Below, one piece after another: positions 51,577 through 60,791 of a stretch of 64,000 bases of DNA. Made by a program: the position numbers and the translations under genes. Below the pieces are notes generated by a model. The model saw nothing but the letters and a program-made list of their open reading frames with translations. It was not told the DNA's origin and made no database searches. The stretch's first letter is position 1, and each line of letters begins with the position of its first letter. Source of the DNA: Aquisalinus flavus (GTDB lineage Bacteria; Pseudomonadota; Alphaproteobacteria; Caulobacterales; Parvularculaceae); the NCBI RefSeq assembly GCF_022559625.1, contig NZ_CP042288.1, positions 2,304,155-2,368,154 of the forward strand. The letters are read 5' to 3'.

Positions 51577-52479
51577 ATGCCCGTGATGAACCCCAATGCC
51601 TTTACCGGCAACCCGCTCGACCGCCTGTCCGAGAACCGCAAGGACGAGGCCTGGATCGCCGACCAGCTCTCCGCCCCGAGTGGCCGCATGGCGGTGTTCC
51701 ACAAGGGCCAGCCGCTGATCGATGCAGAGCGCAAGGAACCGCTCTGGCTGTCGCCCGCCGCGCGCAGCGACCTGCCGGCGGATGCGCCCCATATCCTGCT
51801 CGGCTGGCTTGACGACGTGCCCTATTCCGCCATCGATGCCTCCGCCGCGCCGGGCCAGCCTTTCGCCGATCTTGGCACCTATATTCCCTTGCGCGAAACC
51901 GGCGCCCTGCTGGGCCGCGAGGATCTCGCCATTCTCGGCCAGGCGGCATGGATGCTGGACTGGCACCGCCGTCACCTGTTCTGTGCCCGTACTGGCAGGC
52001 CGACCAGGATGCGCGGTGGCGGTGTCAGCCGTATCGAGCCGGAAACGGGCACGGAGCATTACCCCCGTGTCGACCCGGTCACCATCGTCCTGCCGGTCAA
52101 GCAGGACCATTGCCTGCTCGGGCGGGGGCCGCATTTCCCGCCCAACATGTACTCCGCGCTCGCCGGTTTTGTGGAGCCGGGGGAGACGCTGGAGGAATGC
52201 GTCATCCGCGAAATCCGCGAGGAAGTCGGCATCATCCTGACCGGTCCGCGCTATGTCTTCTCCCAGCCCTGGCCATTCCCGTCCTCCCTGATGATCGGCT
52301 TCATCGCGCAGGCGCAGGACTGGGAAATCCTGCTCGACCCGCAGGAGATCGAGGCCGCGCGCTGGGTCGAGAAGGGCGAGCTTGCCGCGCTTCTGGGCGG
52401 CGAGCGCCGCGACGACCTCTGGGTGCCGCCGACATACGCCATTGCCCGGCAGCTGATGGAAGTCTGGGTGCGCGAATAG
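51577..52479 (+). CDS. nudC: NAD+ (NADH) diphosphatase with degenerate zinc ribbon
   Basis: 300 residues. The Nudix box GFVEPGETLEECVIREIREEVGI and the NudC-specific SQPWPFPSSLM downstream identify an NADH pyrophosphatase, which splits NAD(H) to NMN(H) and AMP and can remove NAD caps from RNA. The N-terminal domain is present (GWLDDVPYSAIDASA). The zinc ribbon that normally has four Cys is reduced to HLFCARTGRPT with a single Cys, so zinc is probably not bound. The start at 51577 (MPVMNPNAF) fits the family. It is divergent from the helicase and convergent with the SLC13 gene nine bases later. Confidence 0.92.
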   Translation: MPVMNPNAFTGNPLDRLSENRKDEAWIADQLSAPSGRMAVFHKGQPLIDAERKEPLWLSPAARSDLPADAPHILLGWLDDVPYSAIDASAAPGQPFADLGTYIPLRETGALLGREDLAILGQAAWMLDWHRRHLFCARTGRPTRMRGGGVSRIEPETGTEHYPRVDPVTIVLPVKQDHCLLGRGPHFPPNMYSALAGFVEPGETLEECVIREIREEVGIILTGPRYVFSQPWPFPSSLMIGFIAQAQDWEILLDPQEIEAARWVEKGELAALLGGERRDDLWVPPTYAIARQLMEVWVRE

Positions 52480-52488
52480 AGGGTCCGC

Positions 52489-54297
52489 TCAGAGCGGCCA
52501 GATCAGCGGGATCATCACCATCGCCACGATGAACATCGCCAGCGACAGCGGCAGGCCCAGGCGCAGATAATCCGTGAACCGGTACCCGCCGGCATTATAG
52601 ACCAGCGTATTGGTCTGATAGCCGATCGGCGTCAGGAAGCTGGCGCTGGCCGCGAACATCACCGCCACGACGAAAGGCCGCGCATCGACGCCCAGCCCCT
52701 CGGCGAGCGCAATGGCGATTGGTGTCATGATGATCGCGACGGCATTATTGGTGACGATCTCCGTCAGCGTGGTGCAGATCAGGTAGACGACGGCCAGTGC
52801 GGCCAGCGGCGGCAGTCCGGCCAGCAGCGGCTGGATGGCCACCACGATGTCGGAGATCAGCCCGGCCTTGTCGAGGGCGGCGCCGATGGCAAGCATGGCG
52901 AGGATCAGCATCAGCACGCGCCAGTCGATCGCCTGGAACGCCTCATCGGCTTCGAGGCAGCGCGTCGCCAGCACCGTCACGGCGCCGACGATGGCGGCGA
53001 TCGAAATCGGCAATACGCCGAACGAGGCGGCAAGCACCACACCCAGGATCACCCCGATCGCGATCGGCGCTTTGGTCCGGCGGAAACCGGTCGCGCGCGG
53101 CTCGGTGACGTTGACGAGATCATTGTCATCGACGAGGCGCTTGAGGTCGCCCGGTGCGCCCTCGATCAGGATCGTGTCACCGACCGCGAGCGGCACATAT
53201 TCGAACCGGTCGGCGAGGTTCTCGCCGCTCCGGTGCAGCGCAATCGGATAGACGCCGTAGCGGCGGCGCAAACGCAGGTGGCGCAGGGTCTTGCCGAGGA
53301 TCCTCGCCCCCGGCACCAGCAGGATTTCGACGACGGTCGATTCCCGCGTGCCGAGTTTCTGGAAATGGTCGTCGACGGCCGTCATCTCGCCGGATTCCTT
53401 CATCGACAGGATGTCCTGGACCGGGCTGCGCAGCACGACGACATCGCCCGCTTCCAGCACCACCGCCTCCATCTCCCGGCGCAGGGACTCATTGCCGCGC
53501 AGCACGTCGATCAGCCTCGTATTGCCGCGCTTGAAGAAAGCAATATCGACGGCGCGCCTGCCGATATGAGGCGAGCCTTCTTCGATCGCGGCCTCGACCA
53601 TGAACCGCGATGACGCCGCCCGGGCGCCGAGGTCCTGGCGGCTTTCCCGGTCCGGCATCAGCCGGCGCAAAACGATGAGCACGGTCAGCCCGATGATCGC
53701 ACCGGTGATGCCCAGCGGTGCGATCTCGAAGATATGAAACGGCGCCATTCCCTGCTGGCGGGCGACGGAATCAACGAGGATATTGGTCGATGTGCCGATC
53801 AGCGTGCAGGTGCCGCCCATGATCGCGGCATAGGACAGCGGAATGAGAATGCCGGAAGCCTTGCCATTGATCTCCCCGGCGAGTTTCACGCCGACCGGGA
53901 TCATCAGCATCACCAGCGGGGTGTTGTTCATGAAGGCCGACAGGACGGCGACGACGAGCAGGAAGACCGCCACCGCCAGCACCGGGTAACGCCTCGCGGG
54001 GCCGGTCATCGCCTCGGCCAGCTGGTCGAGGGCACCGGTGCGCACCAGCGCTGCGGAGATCACGAACATGGCGGCGATGGTGACGGGTGCGGAATTGGCG
54101 AAGACGCTCAGGAATTCCTGTTCGCTCAACAGGCCAAGCAGCAACAGGATCGCGACGATCATCCCCGCACTGACTTCAGGCGGCCGCCATTCCCGCGCAA
54201 AGGCGATGAACAAAACGACAAGAAGAAATCCGACGATCCAGGAAGCGTAAGGCGCAATAATGTCCAAGAAATATCCCCACCCGAAAGAAGCGGACAT
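52489..54297 (-). CDS. SLC13-family anion permease with two TrkA-C (RCK_C) domains
   Basis: About 602 residues. The N- and C-terminal thirds are membrane segments of a divalent-anion:Na+ symporter (FMNNTPLVMLMIPVG; IGTSTNILVDSV; ATRCLEADEAFQAIDWRVL; IVTNNAVAIIMTPIA). Between them, residues about 205-375 are two TrkA-C regulatory domains (RESTVVEILLVPGARILGKTLRHLRLRRRYG). Proteins of this build carry sulfate, dicarboxylates or similar anions. In a bacterium that frees much sulfate, a sulfate role is possible, but it lies outside the PUL and no linkage is shown. ATG 54297 is preferred to a GTG two codons earlier. Confidence 0.9.
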   Translation of the reverse strand: MSASFGWGYFLDIIAPYASWIVGFLLVVLFIAFAREWRPPEVSAGMIVAILLLLGLLSEQEFLSVFANSAPVTIAAMFVISAALVRTGALDQLAEAMTGPARRYPVLAVAVFLLVVAVLSAFMNNTPLVMLMIPVGVKLAGEINGKASGILIPLSYAAIMGGTCTLIGTSTNILVDSVARQQGMAPFHIFEIAPLGITGAIIGLTVLIVLRRLMPDRESRQDLGARAASSRFMVEAAIEEGSPHIGRRAVDIAFFKRGNTRLIDVLRGNESLRREMEAVVLEAGDVVVLRSPVQDILSMKESGEMTAVDDHFQKLGTRESTVVEILLVPGARILGKTLRHLRLRRRYGVYPIALHRSGENLADRFEYVPLAVGDTILIEGAPGDLKRLVDDNDLVNVTEPRATGFRRTKAPIAIGVILGVVLAASFGVLPISIAAIVGAVTVLATRCLEADEAFQAIDWRVLMLILAMLAIGAALDKAGLISDIVVAIQPLLAGLPPLAALAVVYLICTTLTEIVTNNAVAIIMTPIAIALAEGLGVDARPFVVAVMFAASASFLTPIGYQTNTLVYNAGGYRFTDYLRLGLPLSLAMFIVAMVMIPLIWPL

Positions 54298-54339
54298 TAC
54301 CACCGCGCACAGAACCGCGAAATGATTTTTCCTCAGGCC

Positions 54340-55197
54340 TTAACGGCCCGCCCTGTCGCGATAGGGATCGGCCTTGTACACCCCGAGAATCTTCAGCGTC
54401 GAGGAGAAGAAACTCAATTCTTCCAGGGCCAGCCGGACCGGTTCCTCGTCCGGATGCCCCTCGATATCGGCATAGAACATGGTCGCGGTGAACTCGCCGT
54501 CGCGCATATAGCTTTCAAGCTTGGTCATGTTGACGGCATTGGTCGCGAACCCGCCCATCGCCTTGTACAGCGCCGCCGGGATGTTGCGCACCTGGAAGAC
54601 GAAACTCGTGATGACTTTGCCATCGCCTCGCGTGGCGAAGTCCGGCTCGCGGCTCATGGTCATGAAGCGGGTCGTATTGTGCCCGGCGTCCTCGACATCC
54701 GTCTCGATGATCTCCAGCCCGTAAAGTTCTGCGGCAAGGGCCGAGGCGATGACCGCCACGTCGCGGGCGCCGGATTCCGACAGCTGCCGCGCCGCGCCCG
54801 CCGTGTCGCCGGCGATTTCCGGCTTCAGGCCCCGCCGGGCGATCACGCTCCTGCACTGGCCGAGCGCCATGGCATGGCTGCGCACGGTCCTGATGCCCGC
54901 CGGGTCGGTGCCCCTGACCACCATCAACTGGTGATGGACCGGCAGGAAGTGTTCGTCGACGATCGACAGGTCAGTGTCGGGCAGCAGGTGATAGACATCG
55001 GAGACGCGGCCGGCGAGCGAGTTCTCGACCGCCACCATCGCCTTGTCGGCGAGACCGCGGGAGACGGCCTCGAATGCCTCCTCGAACGTGGCACAGGCCA
55101 GCGGCTCCAGACCCGGCGCATAAAGCCCGCAGGCGACCTGTGAATAGGCGCCGTTTTCTCCCTGAAATGCTATTTTGCCTGCACCCATGATCCTCAT
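54340..55197 (-). CDS. pheA: Prephenate dehydratase, monofunctional
   Basis: 285 residues. The catalytic domain has IAFQGENGAYSQVA, PVENS-like VAVENSLAGRVSDVY, and the HNTTRF motif with the essential Thr-Arg-Phe. The C-terminal ACT domain (ALYKAMGGFATNAVNMTKLESYM...FYADIEGHPDE) binds phenylalanine for feedback inhibition. It converts prephenate to phenylpyruvate in phenylalanine synthesis. No chorismate mutase domain is fused. ATG 55197 or 55188 (MGAGKIAFQG) could be the start. It is divergent from the cytochrome c gene with 170 bases between them. Confidence 0.95.
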   Translation of the reverse strand: MRIMGAGKIAFQGENGAYSQVACGLYAPGLEPLACATFEEAFEAVSRGLADKAMVAVENSLAGRVSDVYHLLPDTDLSIVDEHFLPVHHQLMVVRGTDPAGIRTVRSHAMALGQCRSVIARRGLKPEIAGDTAGAARQLSESGARDVAVIASALAAELYGLEIIETDVEDAGHNTTRFMTMSREPDFATRGDGKVITSFVFQVRNIPAALYKAMGGFATNAVNMTKLESYMRDGEFTATMFYADIEGHPDEEPVRLALEELSFFSSTLKILGVYKADPYRDRAGR

Positions 55198-55367
55198 TAT
55201 CCCTGTCAGATGCCATTATGCGGCAGGCCGTGCTTAAACGACGCGCCAAATGATGCAAGTGCACCGTTGCAAGGCAGCAAGAAGGCCGCTATTACCGCCA
55301 AAATGTCAATCAAGCCTTCGCGCGGGGCTGCCGTTCCGCGTGACCCAGATTCCCGGGAAAACTATCC

Positions 55368-56162
55368 ATGAAGGATGAGCTCTTTTTCAACAAATTCGCC
55401 GCCGCAGGCCTGACGGTCGCGCTGATGTTCTTCGGCTTGCCGATCCTGGTGAATGTCTTCTATGGCGGCGGGCATCATGGCTCCGCGGCCCACGACGAGG
55501 AGATTGACGAGAGCAACCCGCTGGGTCTGGCCTATCCGATCGAGTTCACGCTCGAGGGCGGCCCGGCCGTCGAAGAAGCCGAAGTCGATCTCGGCACCTT
55601 GCTCGCCAATGCCAATCCGGCAGCCGGCGAGCGCGCCATAGCCATCTGCCTGGCTTGCCATACGTTCGAACAGGGCGGTGCCAACGGCACCGGTCCGAAC
55701 CTGTGGGGCATTGTCGGTGCCGACATTGCGGCTCATGCCGGCTTCTCCTATTCGGGCGCCCTGTCCGCGCTGGAGGGCACTTGGACCTATGAGAAGCTCG
55801 ACGCCTATCTGGAGAACTCCCAGGGCTATGTTCCGGGCACCCAGATGGTCCAGCGCATCGGCAAGGAAGACAGGCGCGCCGACATTCTCGCCTATCTTGC
55901 GACCCTGACCAGCGGCGAGCCGGTTCCCTTCCCCGAACCCGCCCCCGCCGAGGCACCGGCCGAGGACATGGCCGAGGCCGAAGGCGCGGACATCACCGTT
56001 GACGACACCGCTTCTGAAGAGACCATGACCGAATCCGGCGCCGAGGCTCTGGAAGAAGCCGGTCAGCTCGCCGATGAGGCCGAGGATGAAGCCGCCCAGC
56101 CGGAAACGCCTGCGACCGAAAGCGATGGCGAGACCAACCAGGGCGAAATCCAGGAAGACTGA
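55368..56162 (+). CDS. Membrane-anchored class I cytochrome c (CycM type)
   Basis: 264 residues. An uncleaved N-terminal membrane segment (FNKFAAAGLTVALMFFGLPILV) precedes a mono-heme domain: CLACHTF binds heme, GPNLWGIVG is the conserved loop, and GTQMV gives the axial Met. This is the c552/CycM design that carries electrons from the bc1 complex to terminal oxidase in alphaproteobacteria. After the heme domain, about 80 residues are a Glu/Ala/Pro-rich acidic tail, unusual in length and probably disordered. A small DUF4169 gene follows 23 bases later, as often seen in this class. Confidence 0.92.
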   Translation: MKDELFFNKFAAAGLTVALMFFGLPILVNVFYGGGHHGSAAHDEEIDESNPLGLAYPIEFTLEGGPAVEEAEVDLGTLLANANPAAGERAIAICLACHTFEQGGANGTGPNLWGIVGADIAAHAGFSYSGALSALEGTWTYEKLDAYLENSQGYVPGTQMVQRIGKEDRRADILAYLATLTSGEPVPFPEPAPAEAPAEDMAEAEGADITVDDTASEETMTESGAEALEEAGQLADEAEDEAAQPETPATESDGETNQGEIQED

Positions 56163-56185
56163 TTCTGGACTCCGGGATTGCGACC

Positions 56186-56392
56186 ATGGCTGACATCGTC
56201 AATCTCCGCCGTTTCCGCAAGGCCCGCAAACGGGCAGATGCCGAAACGGCGGCCGACGCAAACCGCCGTCGCCATGGCCGCTCGAAACCGGAAAAGCAGA
56301 AGGACGCGCTCGAGGCCGATCAGGCAAGGCGCACGCTTGACGGCGCCCGCCTCGACAAACCCGACACCTCCCCCGACACCTCAGAAGACTGA
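56186..56392 (+). CDS. DUF4169 small basic protein
   Basis: 68 residues. The start MADIVNLRRFRKARKRADAE and the following Arg/Lys-rich helix match the DUF4169 family, found mainly in alphaproteobacteria. Function is unknown. The gene abuts the convergent NlpC gene (the stops touch) and follows the cytochrome c gene closely. The tail after residue 55 is short and acidic (KPDTSPDTSED). Confidence 0.85.
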   Translation: MADIVNLRRFRKARKRADAETAADANRRRHGRSKPEKQKDALEADQARRTLDGARLDKPDTSPDTSED

Positions 56393-57265
56393 TCAGATCC
56401 GGTAGATCGCCTGAACCGCCCCGGACTCGGTACTGACCCGGCCGGAGAATTCGCGCGCCTCGTCGATCGAGACCTGCATCGCCGTGGCGTTGGCGTGGAT
56501 CATGTCCTCGCTGTCGACCATCATCGCGACATGCCCTTTCCAGAAAACCAGGTCTCCGGGATGAAGCGCAAGACCGGTCCAGTCGTCGCGCTCCTTCTTG
56601 CGGCGGAAGATTTCAGCGGCACCATTTTCCCGGCACCAGGCTTCCTGCTGATCGGTGTCGCGCGGCACCGGGATGCCGCGCCGCTCGAGCACGTTCTGTG
56701 TCAGGCCGGAACAATCGAGCCCGGCGCTCGACCGCCCGCCCCACAGATAGGGAACGCCGAGAAATGTCCGCGCCAGCCCGACCATGTCGGCGGTGGATTC
56801 CGCCATGGGCGCGATATGGCCGGAAAACACCCAGCCGCCCTGCGCCTCACGCACATATTTATCCCCGGCATCGGTCCCGGCCTGTAGCTTGGCATTCATC
56901 GGCAGCGGGCCGAGAGGCGGCGATTTCAGGTCCGGCTCGCTATAGCGCCAGGTCGACAGCGCGGTGACCCGGTGGGTATTGCGGACGGTCGCCGCGTTCA
57001 GCGCGGCGGCCTCGACATAGCCGACATAATTGTCGAACCCGGCCTGGCCCCAGCACCAGCCGTCCTTGGTCTCGTATACGGTGAAGGTCTCGCCAAACAG
57101 CAGTTGCGTCTCGAGGCTGCCCTTCTGGTCCGGCACGCGGCGCAGACCGCAGACCGGCAGGATGACCTGATGCGCCATGCCGTCGACGAAGCGCTCCGCC
57201 TCGACCTGTCCGTCGAGGTGGCTGGCTGCAAGGTCGGGCCGGGCCGGTGTCAATCGTTTGTCCAT
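56393..57265 (-). CDS. NlpC/P60-family cell-wall hydrolase with N-terminal SH3-like domain
   Basis: 290 residues from ATG 57265 (MDKRLTPARPDL). Residues about 25-135 are SH3-like (VCGLRRVPDQKGSLETQLLFGE, WCWGQAGFDNYVGYV). The last 130 residues are an NlpC/P60 peptidase: FLGVPYLWGGRSSAGLDCSGL with the catalytic Cys, LHPGDLVFWKGHVAMMVD with the His, and MIHANA for the third polar position. It should cut gamma-D-Glu-diaminopimelate bonds in cell-wall peptides. No signal peptide is visible, so it may act on recycled muropeptides in the cytoplasm, as its relatives in alphaproteobacteria are thought to do. Confidence 0.9.
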   Translation of the reverse strand: MDKRLTPARPDLAASHLDGQVEAERFVDGMAHQVILPVCGLRRVPDQKGSLETQLLFGETFTVYETKDGWCWGQAGFDNYVGYVEAAALNAATVRNTHRVTALSTWRYSEPDLKSPPLGPLPMNAKLQAGTDAGDKYVREAQGGWVFSGHIAPMAESTADMVGLARTFLGVPYLWGGRSSAGLDCSGLTQNVLERRGIPVPRDTDQQEAWCRENGAAEIFRRKKERDDWTGLALHPGDLVFWKGHVAMMVDSEDMIHANATAMQVSIDEAREFSGRVSTESGAVQAIYRI

Positions 57266-57349
57266 GGCGGCCATCATACGAATGACACGCGAGCGTTGCC
57301 ACACGAAAAAACGGTAAGGTTGCGGGAGCGGAAAACAAGGTGTCGGGGT

Positions 57350-57380
57350 CGTTTCAGCGTTTCGACAGAACGCTGAAACG
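57350..57380. terminator. Hairpin after the MarR gene
   Basis: A perfect 12-bp inverted repeat, CGTTTCAGCGTT / AACGCTGAAACG with a 7-base loop, begins two bases beyond the MarR stop. It lacks a T run, so it may be a Rho-assisted or weak terminator. Confidence 0.45.
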
Positions 57381-57382
57381 GT

Positions 57383-57733
57383 CTAGAAGCCACCGCCGAG
57401 ATCGGACAGGCGGGTGCGTTCCTCGACGCGGCGGGCGAACTCGTCGACGAACAGCGCGCCATCGGCGGTCTTGCGCACCAGCACGATGCGCTTGTCGTTC
57501 GGGTCGCGCACCCGCTGGATGAAACCGAGAATCGACAGGGCATCGAGCGCCCGGGAGATCGCCGGCTTGGGAATGACGAAATCGGCCGACATCTTGCGCA
57601 CGGTGTGAGGGCCCGGGGTGAGATAGACCGACAGCAGGATCGCCCATTGTCGCATCGACAGGTCCGGCACATCGCGGCGCACGGAGTCGACCATGATGTC
57701 GCGCCAGGGCAGAAGAATGTCAGTCGATTGCAT
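57383..57733 (-). CDS. MarR-family winged-helix regulator
   Basis: 116 residues. MRQWAILLSVYLTPGPHTV begins the winged helix, SADFVIPKPAISRALDALSILGFIQRV is the recognition helix region and RDPNDKRIVLVRKT is the wing with the conserved Asp-x-Arg. The protein is a short MarR-type regulator; its ligand is unknown. ATG at 57733 is better than a GTG two codons upstream. It lies upstream of the NlpC gene on the same strand, separated by a hairpin. Confidence 0.82.
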   Translation of the reverse strand: MQSTDILLPWRDIMVDSVRRDVPDLSMRQWAILLSVYLTPGPHTVRKMSADFVIPKPAISRALDALSILGFIQRVRDPNDKRIVLVRKTADGALFVDEFARRVEERTRLSDLGGGF

Positions 57734-57833
57734 CGGCACTCACTTCGCGGACGTTGAAACAGGCCTTTCTATGTGGCCTGATTCATTGCGGATGCGAAAT
57801 GGGATTGCGCCGGTGCAATGCGCGACCGGGGTG

Positions 57834-58655
57834 TTACTCGGTCTCTGCAGCAGCCGGGCGGACGAGCCCTGTCGGGACCGTGCCGATGATGATCTCGTCG
57901 CCGCGCGCAGGCGCCAGCTCGGCGCGTTCGTGCAGGTTGCGGCCGAGGGTCTCGCCCAGCACGCGGGCATATTCCGGGCTCAGCTGGTCTTGCTCGACGG
58001 AGAAGCTGGCCTGCCGCGCAAGGCTGTCGGCACCCGGATCGTGCGCCACGAGGTTGGTCCCGATCCGTGTCGCGCCGTCGCGCCGCCCCGGTTCAGCCAT
58101 CGCACCCATGGCGGAAATCTCTTCGGCGCTGATGCTGGCCTCCTGCACCTGAGCCTCGGTGTCCGGCGCATAGATCCGGTTATTGGCGAAGACCGAGGCG
58201 AAATAGGCACCGGCAACGAGCAGCGCATAGGCCATGAAGGACAGGGAATTGTCCCGGGCAAAGCGCGAGACCAGGCCCATGCGGAAGACATGCCAGATGA
58301 AAACCGGGATCGCCAGCGGCACAATGACACCAAGCGCCGTCGCCTTGACGTTCTCCATGATCCTTTCGCGCGTCGCGACCCCGGTCGTGCCGGAGACGAA
58401 GGCGAGGGCTGCGCCCAGATAGAGAACCGCGGCGTGCAGGGTCCAGACCGGAATCGTGATGCCGAAGCGGTTGTCGATCATCGCCATCGCGCCGCCAAAG
58501 GCGTTTTCCAGAAGGTCGAGATAGACCTTGTTGAAGACCGCCAGCGGCCCGTACCAGGCGTCGACGCCGAACCCGAGCGATTGCGCAATGGCATTGATCG
58601 CCCCGACACTGACCGCCACCGCAAAAGCGATAAACAGAACCGGAATCAGCCGCAT
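57834..58655 (-). CDS. Membrane protein of unknown function
   Basis: 273 residues from ATG 58655; an ATG at 58685 with GGAGAGG upstream is possible. There are about four membrane segments in the first 170 residues (PVLFIAFAVAVSVGAINAIA, WTLHAAVLYLGAALAFVSG, ALGVIVPLAIPVFIWHVF, FMAYALLVAGAYFASVF), then an acidic hydrophilic C-terminal half (QASFSVEQDQLSPEYARVLG). No family is recognised. It is divergent from the histidine kinase gene and might be its target or partner; this is only positional. Confidence 0.68.
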   Translation of the reverse strand: MRLIPVLFIAFAVAVSVGAINAIAQSLGFGVDAWYGPLAVFNKVYLDLLENAFGGAMAMIDNRFGITIPVWTLHAAVLYLGAALAFVSGTTGVATRERIMENVKATALGVIVPLAIPVFIWHVFRMGLVSRFARDNSLSFMAYALLVAGAYFASVFANNRIYAPDTEAQVQEASISAEEISAMGAMAEPGRRDGATRIGTNLVAHDPGADSLARQASFSVEQDQLSPEYARVLGETLGRNLHERAELAPARGDEIIIGTVPTGLVRPAAAETE

Positions 58656-58907
58656 GTCCTCAAACCCCTTCCCCGGAGAAGCCATACCCCATGCCTCTCC
58701 CCGTTTAACTATAGCCGCGAAAAGCCTGGATGAACAGGTGCCTTCTGTGCAGCGGCACCGGCCTGGCTTCACAGCCCCGGAGCCCGACCCGCCGCTGGAC
58801 AATTGCGACCAATGGAGGCCAGACTGCGACGAACGGTTTTGACCACCCCCCGAGGCTCGGCGACAACAGACGGTGCATTATTGCACCAAATATTTGGGCC
58901 CTCACGC

Positions 58908-59966
58908 ATGTTTCGTCTGCGTCCACGCATCTATATCGGCCTGCTGATCGCTGCCATCGTCTACTGGCTTCTGTCCTTCTCCATCGTCTCGCTCGGTGTT
59001 CTGCTGGACAGTGGCGAGTGGCGCTTTCTGGGGCAGCGCTTCGGCACTTACGGCCTGTCGATCATCCCGGCCTACTTCACCGGCGTGATCATCTATGCCC
59101 TGTTCACGGCGCGCCATGCTGCCCGCTGGCCGTTCTTCATTCTCGCCTTCATCATCAATTCGGTGCTCCACGGCGCGCTCTATGCGGTGATGTACAAGTT
59201 CGCCGTGCCGCTGGAATATTTCCGCAGCATGAGCTTCTGGCAGCTGACCCTGTCGGTGTCCCTCGTCAACTGCACCCTTGCCGGCGTCTGGCAATTGATC
59301 ATCGTGACCTGGGTCATGGCGCGCAAGGCAATCGACAACGAGCACCGGGCAACGAAAGCGGAGAACCTCGCCCAGTCGGCCCAGCTGGAAATGCTGCGCT
59401 ATCAGCTCAACCCGCATTTCCTGTTCAACACGCTCAACTCGATCTCCAGCCTCGTCGTCGAACGGCGCAATGACGATGCCGAGGACATGATCATGAAGCT
59501 GTCCGAGTTTCTGCGCCGAAGCCTCGACACCGATCCGACCGACCTCATCACCGTCGCGGCGGAGCTGGAGGCAATCGACCGATATCTGTCGATCGAACAG
59601 AACCGCTTCAGCGACCGGCTGACGGTCAAGGTCAGCGCCAGCCCCGACACTTGCGCCCTGTTATTGCCGCCGCTCATCCTGCAGCCGCTGATCGAGAACA
59701 CGATCAAGCATGCGGTTTCCGGGGCAACCGATGCGGTGCACATAGACATCAGCGCCCGGATCGAGGATGGAAACCTCGTCCTCAGCGTCGCCGATAACGG
59801 CCCCGGCCTGCCTCGGGAAGTTCCCAAGGAAGGGGTCGGCCTCGGCAATATCCGCATGCGCCTGTCGCTGCTGTTCGGCACGGACAGCGACCTGACACTG
59901 ATGACCCGGCACGAAGGGGGAACCGCAGCCACCATAACAATGCCAAGAATCGAGGCCGCCCAATGA
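58908..59966 (+). CDS. LytS/AlgZ-type sensor histidine kinase
   Basis: About 352 residues. Four to five membrane helices (YIGLLIAAIVYWLLSFSIVSLG, IIPAYFTGVIIYALF and others) form the sensor. LRYQLNPHFLFNTLNSISSLV is the phosphoacceptor His motif of the His_kinase family. LILQPLIENTIKHA (N box), VADNGPGLP and GVGLGNIRMRL bind ATP. ATG 58908 starts just before the first helix; an upstream in-frame start would add 35 residues. The stop overlaps the start of the LytTR regulator by four bases (ATGA), so they form one two-component system. Confidence 0.88.
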   Translation: MFRLRPRIYIGLLIAAIVYWLLSFSIVSLGVLLDSGEWRFLGQRFGTYGLSIIPAYFTGVIIYALFTARHAARWPFFILAFIINSVLHGALYAVMYKFAVPLEYFRSMSFWQLTLSVSLVNCTLAGVWQLIIVTWVMARKAIDNEHRATKAENLAQSAQLEMLRYQLNPHFLFNTLNSISSLVVERRNDDAEDMIMKLSEFLRRSLDTDPTDLITVAAELEAIDRYLSIEQNRFSDRLTVKVSASPDTCALLLPPLILQPLIENTIKHAVSGATDAVHIDISARIEDGNLVLSVADNGPGLPREVPKEGVGLGNIRMRLSLLFGTDSDLTLMTRHEGGTAATITMPRIEAAQ

Positions 59967-60763
59967 AAGCCAATTCCGTTCTCATCGTCGATGACGAACC
60001 CCTCGCCCGCCGGCGCCTGCGCCACGGCCTTGACGGCATAGAGGGGATCGGTGCGATCGGCGAGGCCCGCGACGGCGCCGAGGCGCTGCAGAAGATCGAG
60101 CAGGAATCACCCGACATCATCCTGCTCGACATCAAGATGCCGCGCCTGAACGGCTTCGACCTCGTCAGCATGCTGACGGAGCGCGCCGTCGTGCCGGCGA
60201 TCATCTTCGTCACCGCCTTCGACAATTACTCGGTGCGCGCTTTCGAGCGTGACGCCATCGACTATCTGCTGAAACCTGTCGCCTTTGCGCGGCTCAAAAG
60301 CGCGATCGACCGGGCCCGTGCGCGGCTCGAACAGGTCTCCGCCATGGAGCGGGTCGATGATCTGCAGAAGACCCTCGCCGCGCTGAATACAGGCCGCGAC
60401 GATAGCACGAGGCCGGAGATCGCCGATTTCTGGATCAAGGACAGGGATGTTATCACCCGCGTCACCGCAGCGAGTATCATCTGGATCGAGGCCGAGCGCG
60501 ACTATGTCCGGCTGCATCTCGACGGACGCACTCATTTGATGCGCTCGACCCTGACATCGGTAGAGGAGAAACTGCCCGAAAGTGCCTTCCTGCGCGTCCA
60601 TCGCTCGGCCATCGTCAACCGGCGCCAGATCGAGAGTCTCAGCCACTCCTCGACCGGCGCCTATACGCTGCATTTGCGCAATGGCGACAGCGTGCCGGTC
60701 GGCCGGTCCTACAAGAAGCAGATCCTCGCCGAGATCGAGGAGACGCGCACAGCCGGCCAATAA
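59963..60763 (+). CDS. LytTR-family response regulator
   Basis: 266 residues. The receiver domain has VDDEPLARRRLRHGL, the phosphorylated Asp in ILLDIKMPRLNGFD, the conserved Thr in IIFVTAFDNYSVRAFE and Lys in DYLLKPV. The C-terminal LytTR DNA-binding domain (IIWIEAERDYVRLHLDG, FLRVHRSAIVNRRQIES) follows after a linker. It is translated in step with the kinase. The regulated genes are not evident; divergent neighbours and the flagellar genes are candidates. Confidence 0.93.
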   Translation: MKANSVLIVDDEPLARRRLRHGLDGIEGIGAIGEARDGAEALQKIEQESPDIILLDIKMPRLNGFDLVSMLTERAVVPAIIFVTAFDNYSVRAFERDAIDYLLKPVAFARLKSAIDRARARLEQVSAMERVDDLQKTLAALNTGRDDSTRPEIADFWIKDRDVITRVTAASIIWIEAERDYVRLHLDGRTHLMRSTLTSVEEKLPESAFLRVHRSAIVNRRQIESLSHSSTGAYTLHLRNGDSVPVGRSYKKQILAEIEETRTAGQ

Positions 60764-60791
60764 AAAAACCCGGGCGTGGGTAACGCCCGGG
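60762..60791 (-). terminator. Intrinsic terminator reading on the minus strand
   Basis: Minus-strand CCCGGGCGT, a 5-base loop and ACGCCCGGG are followed by seven T that overlap the stop of the LytTR gene. It would end transcripts from the flagellar genes to the right; on the plus strand the same stem lacks a T run. Confidence 0.75.

Noticed and set aside
49956..51812. 618-codon open frame on the plus strand
   Set aside because: It lies antisense across the DEAD-box helicase and into nudC. It arises from high GC content and has no recognisable domain.
53734..55143. 469-codon open frame on the plus strand
   Set aside because: Antisense to the SLC13 permease and pheA, both of which have full family motifs; the translation is low-complexity and matches nothing.
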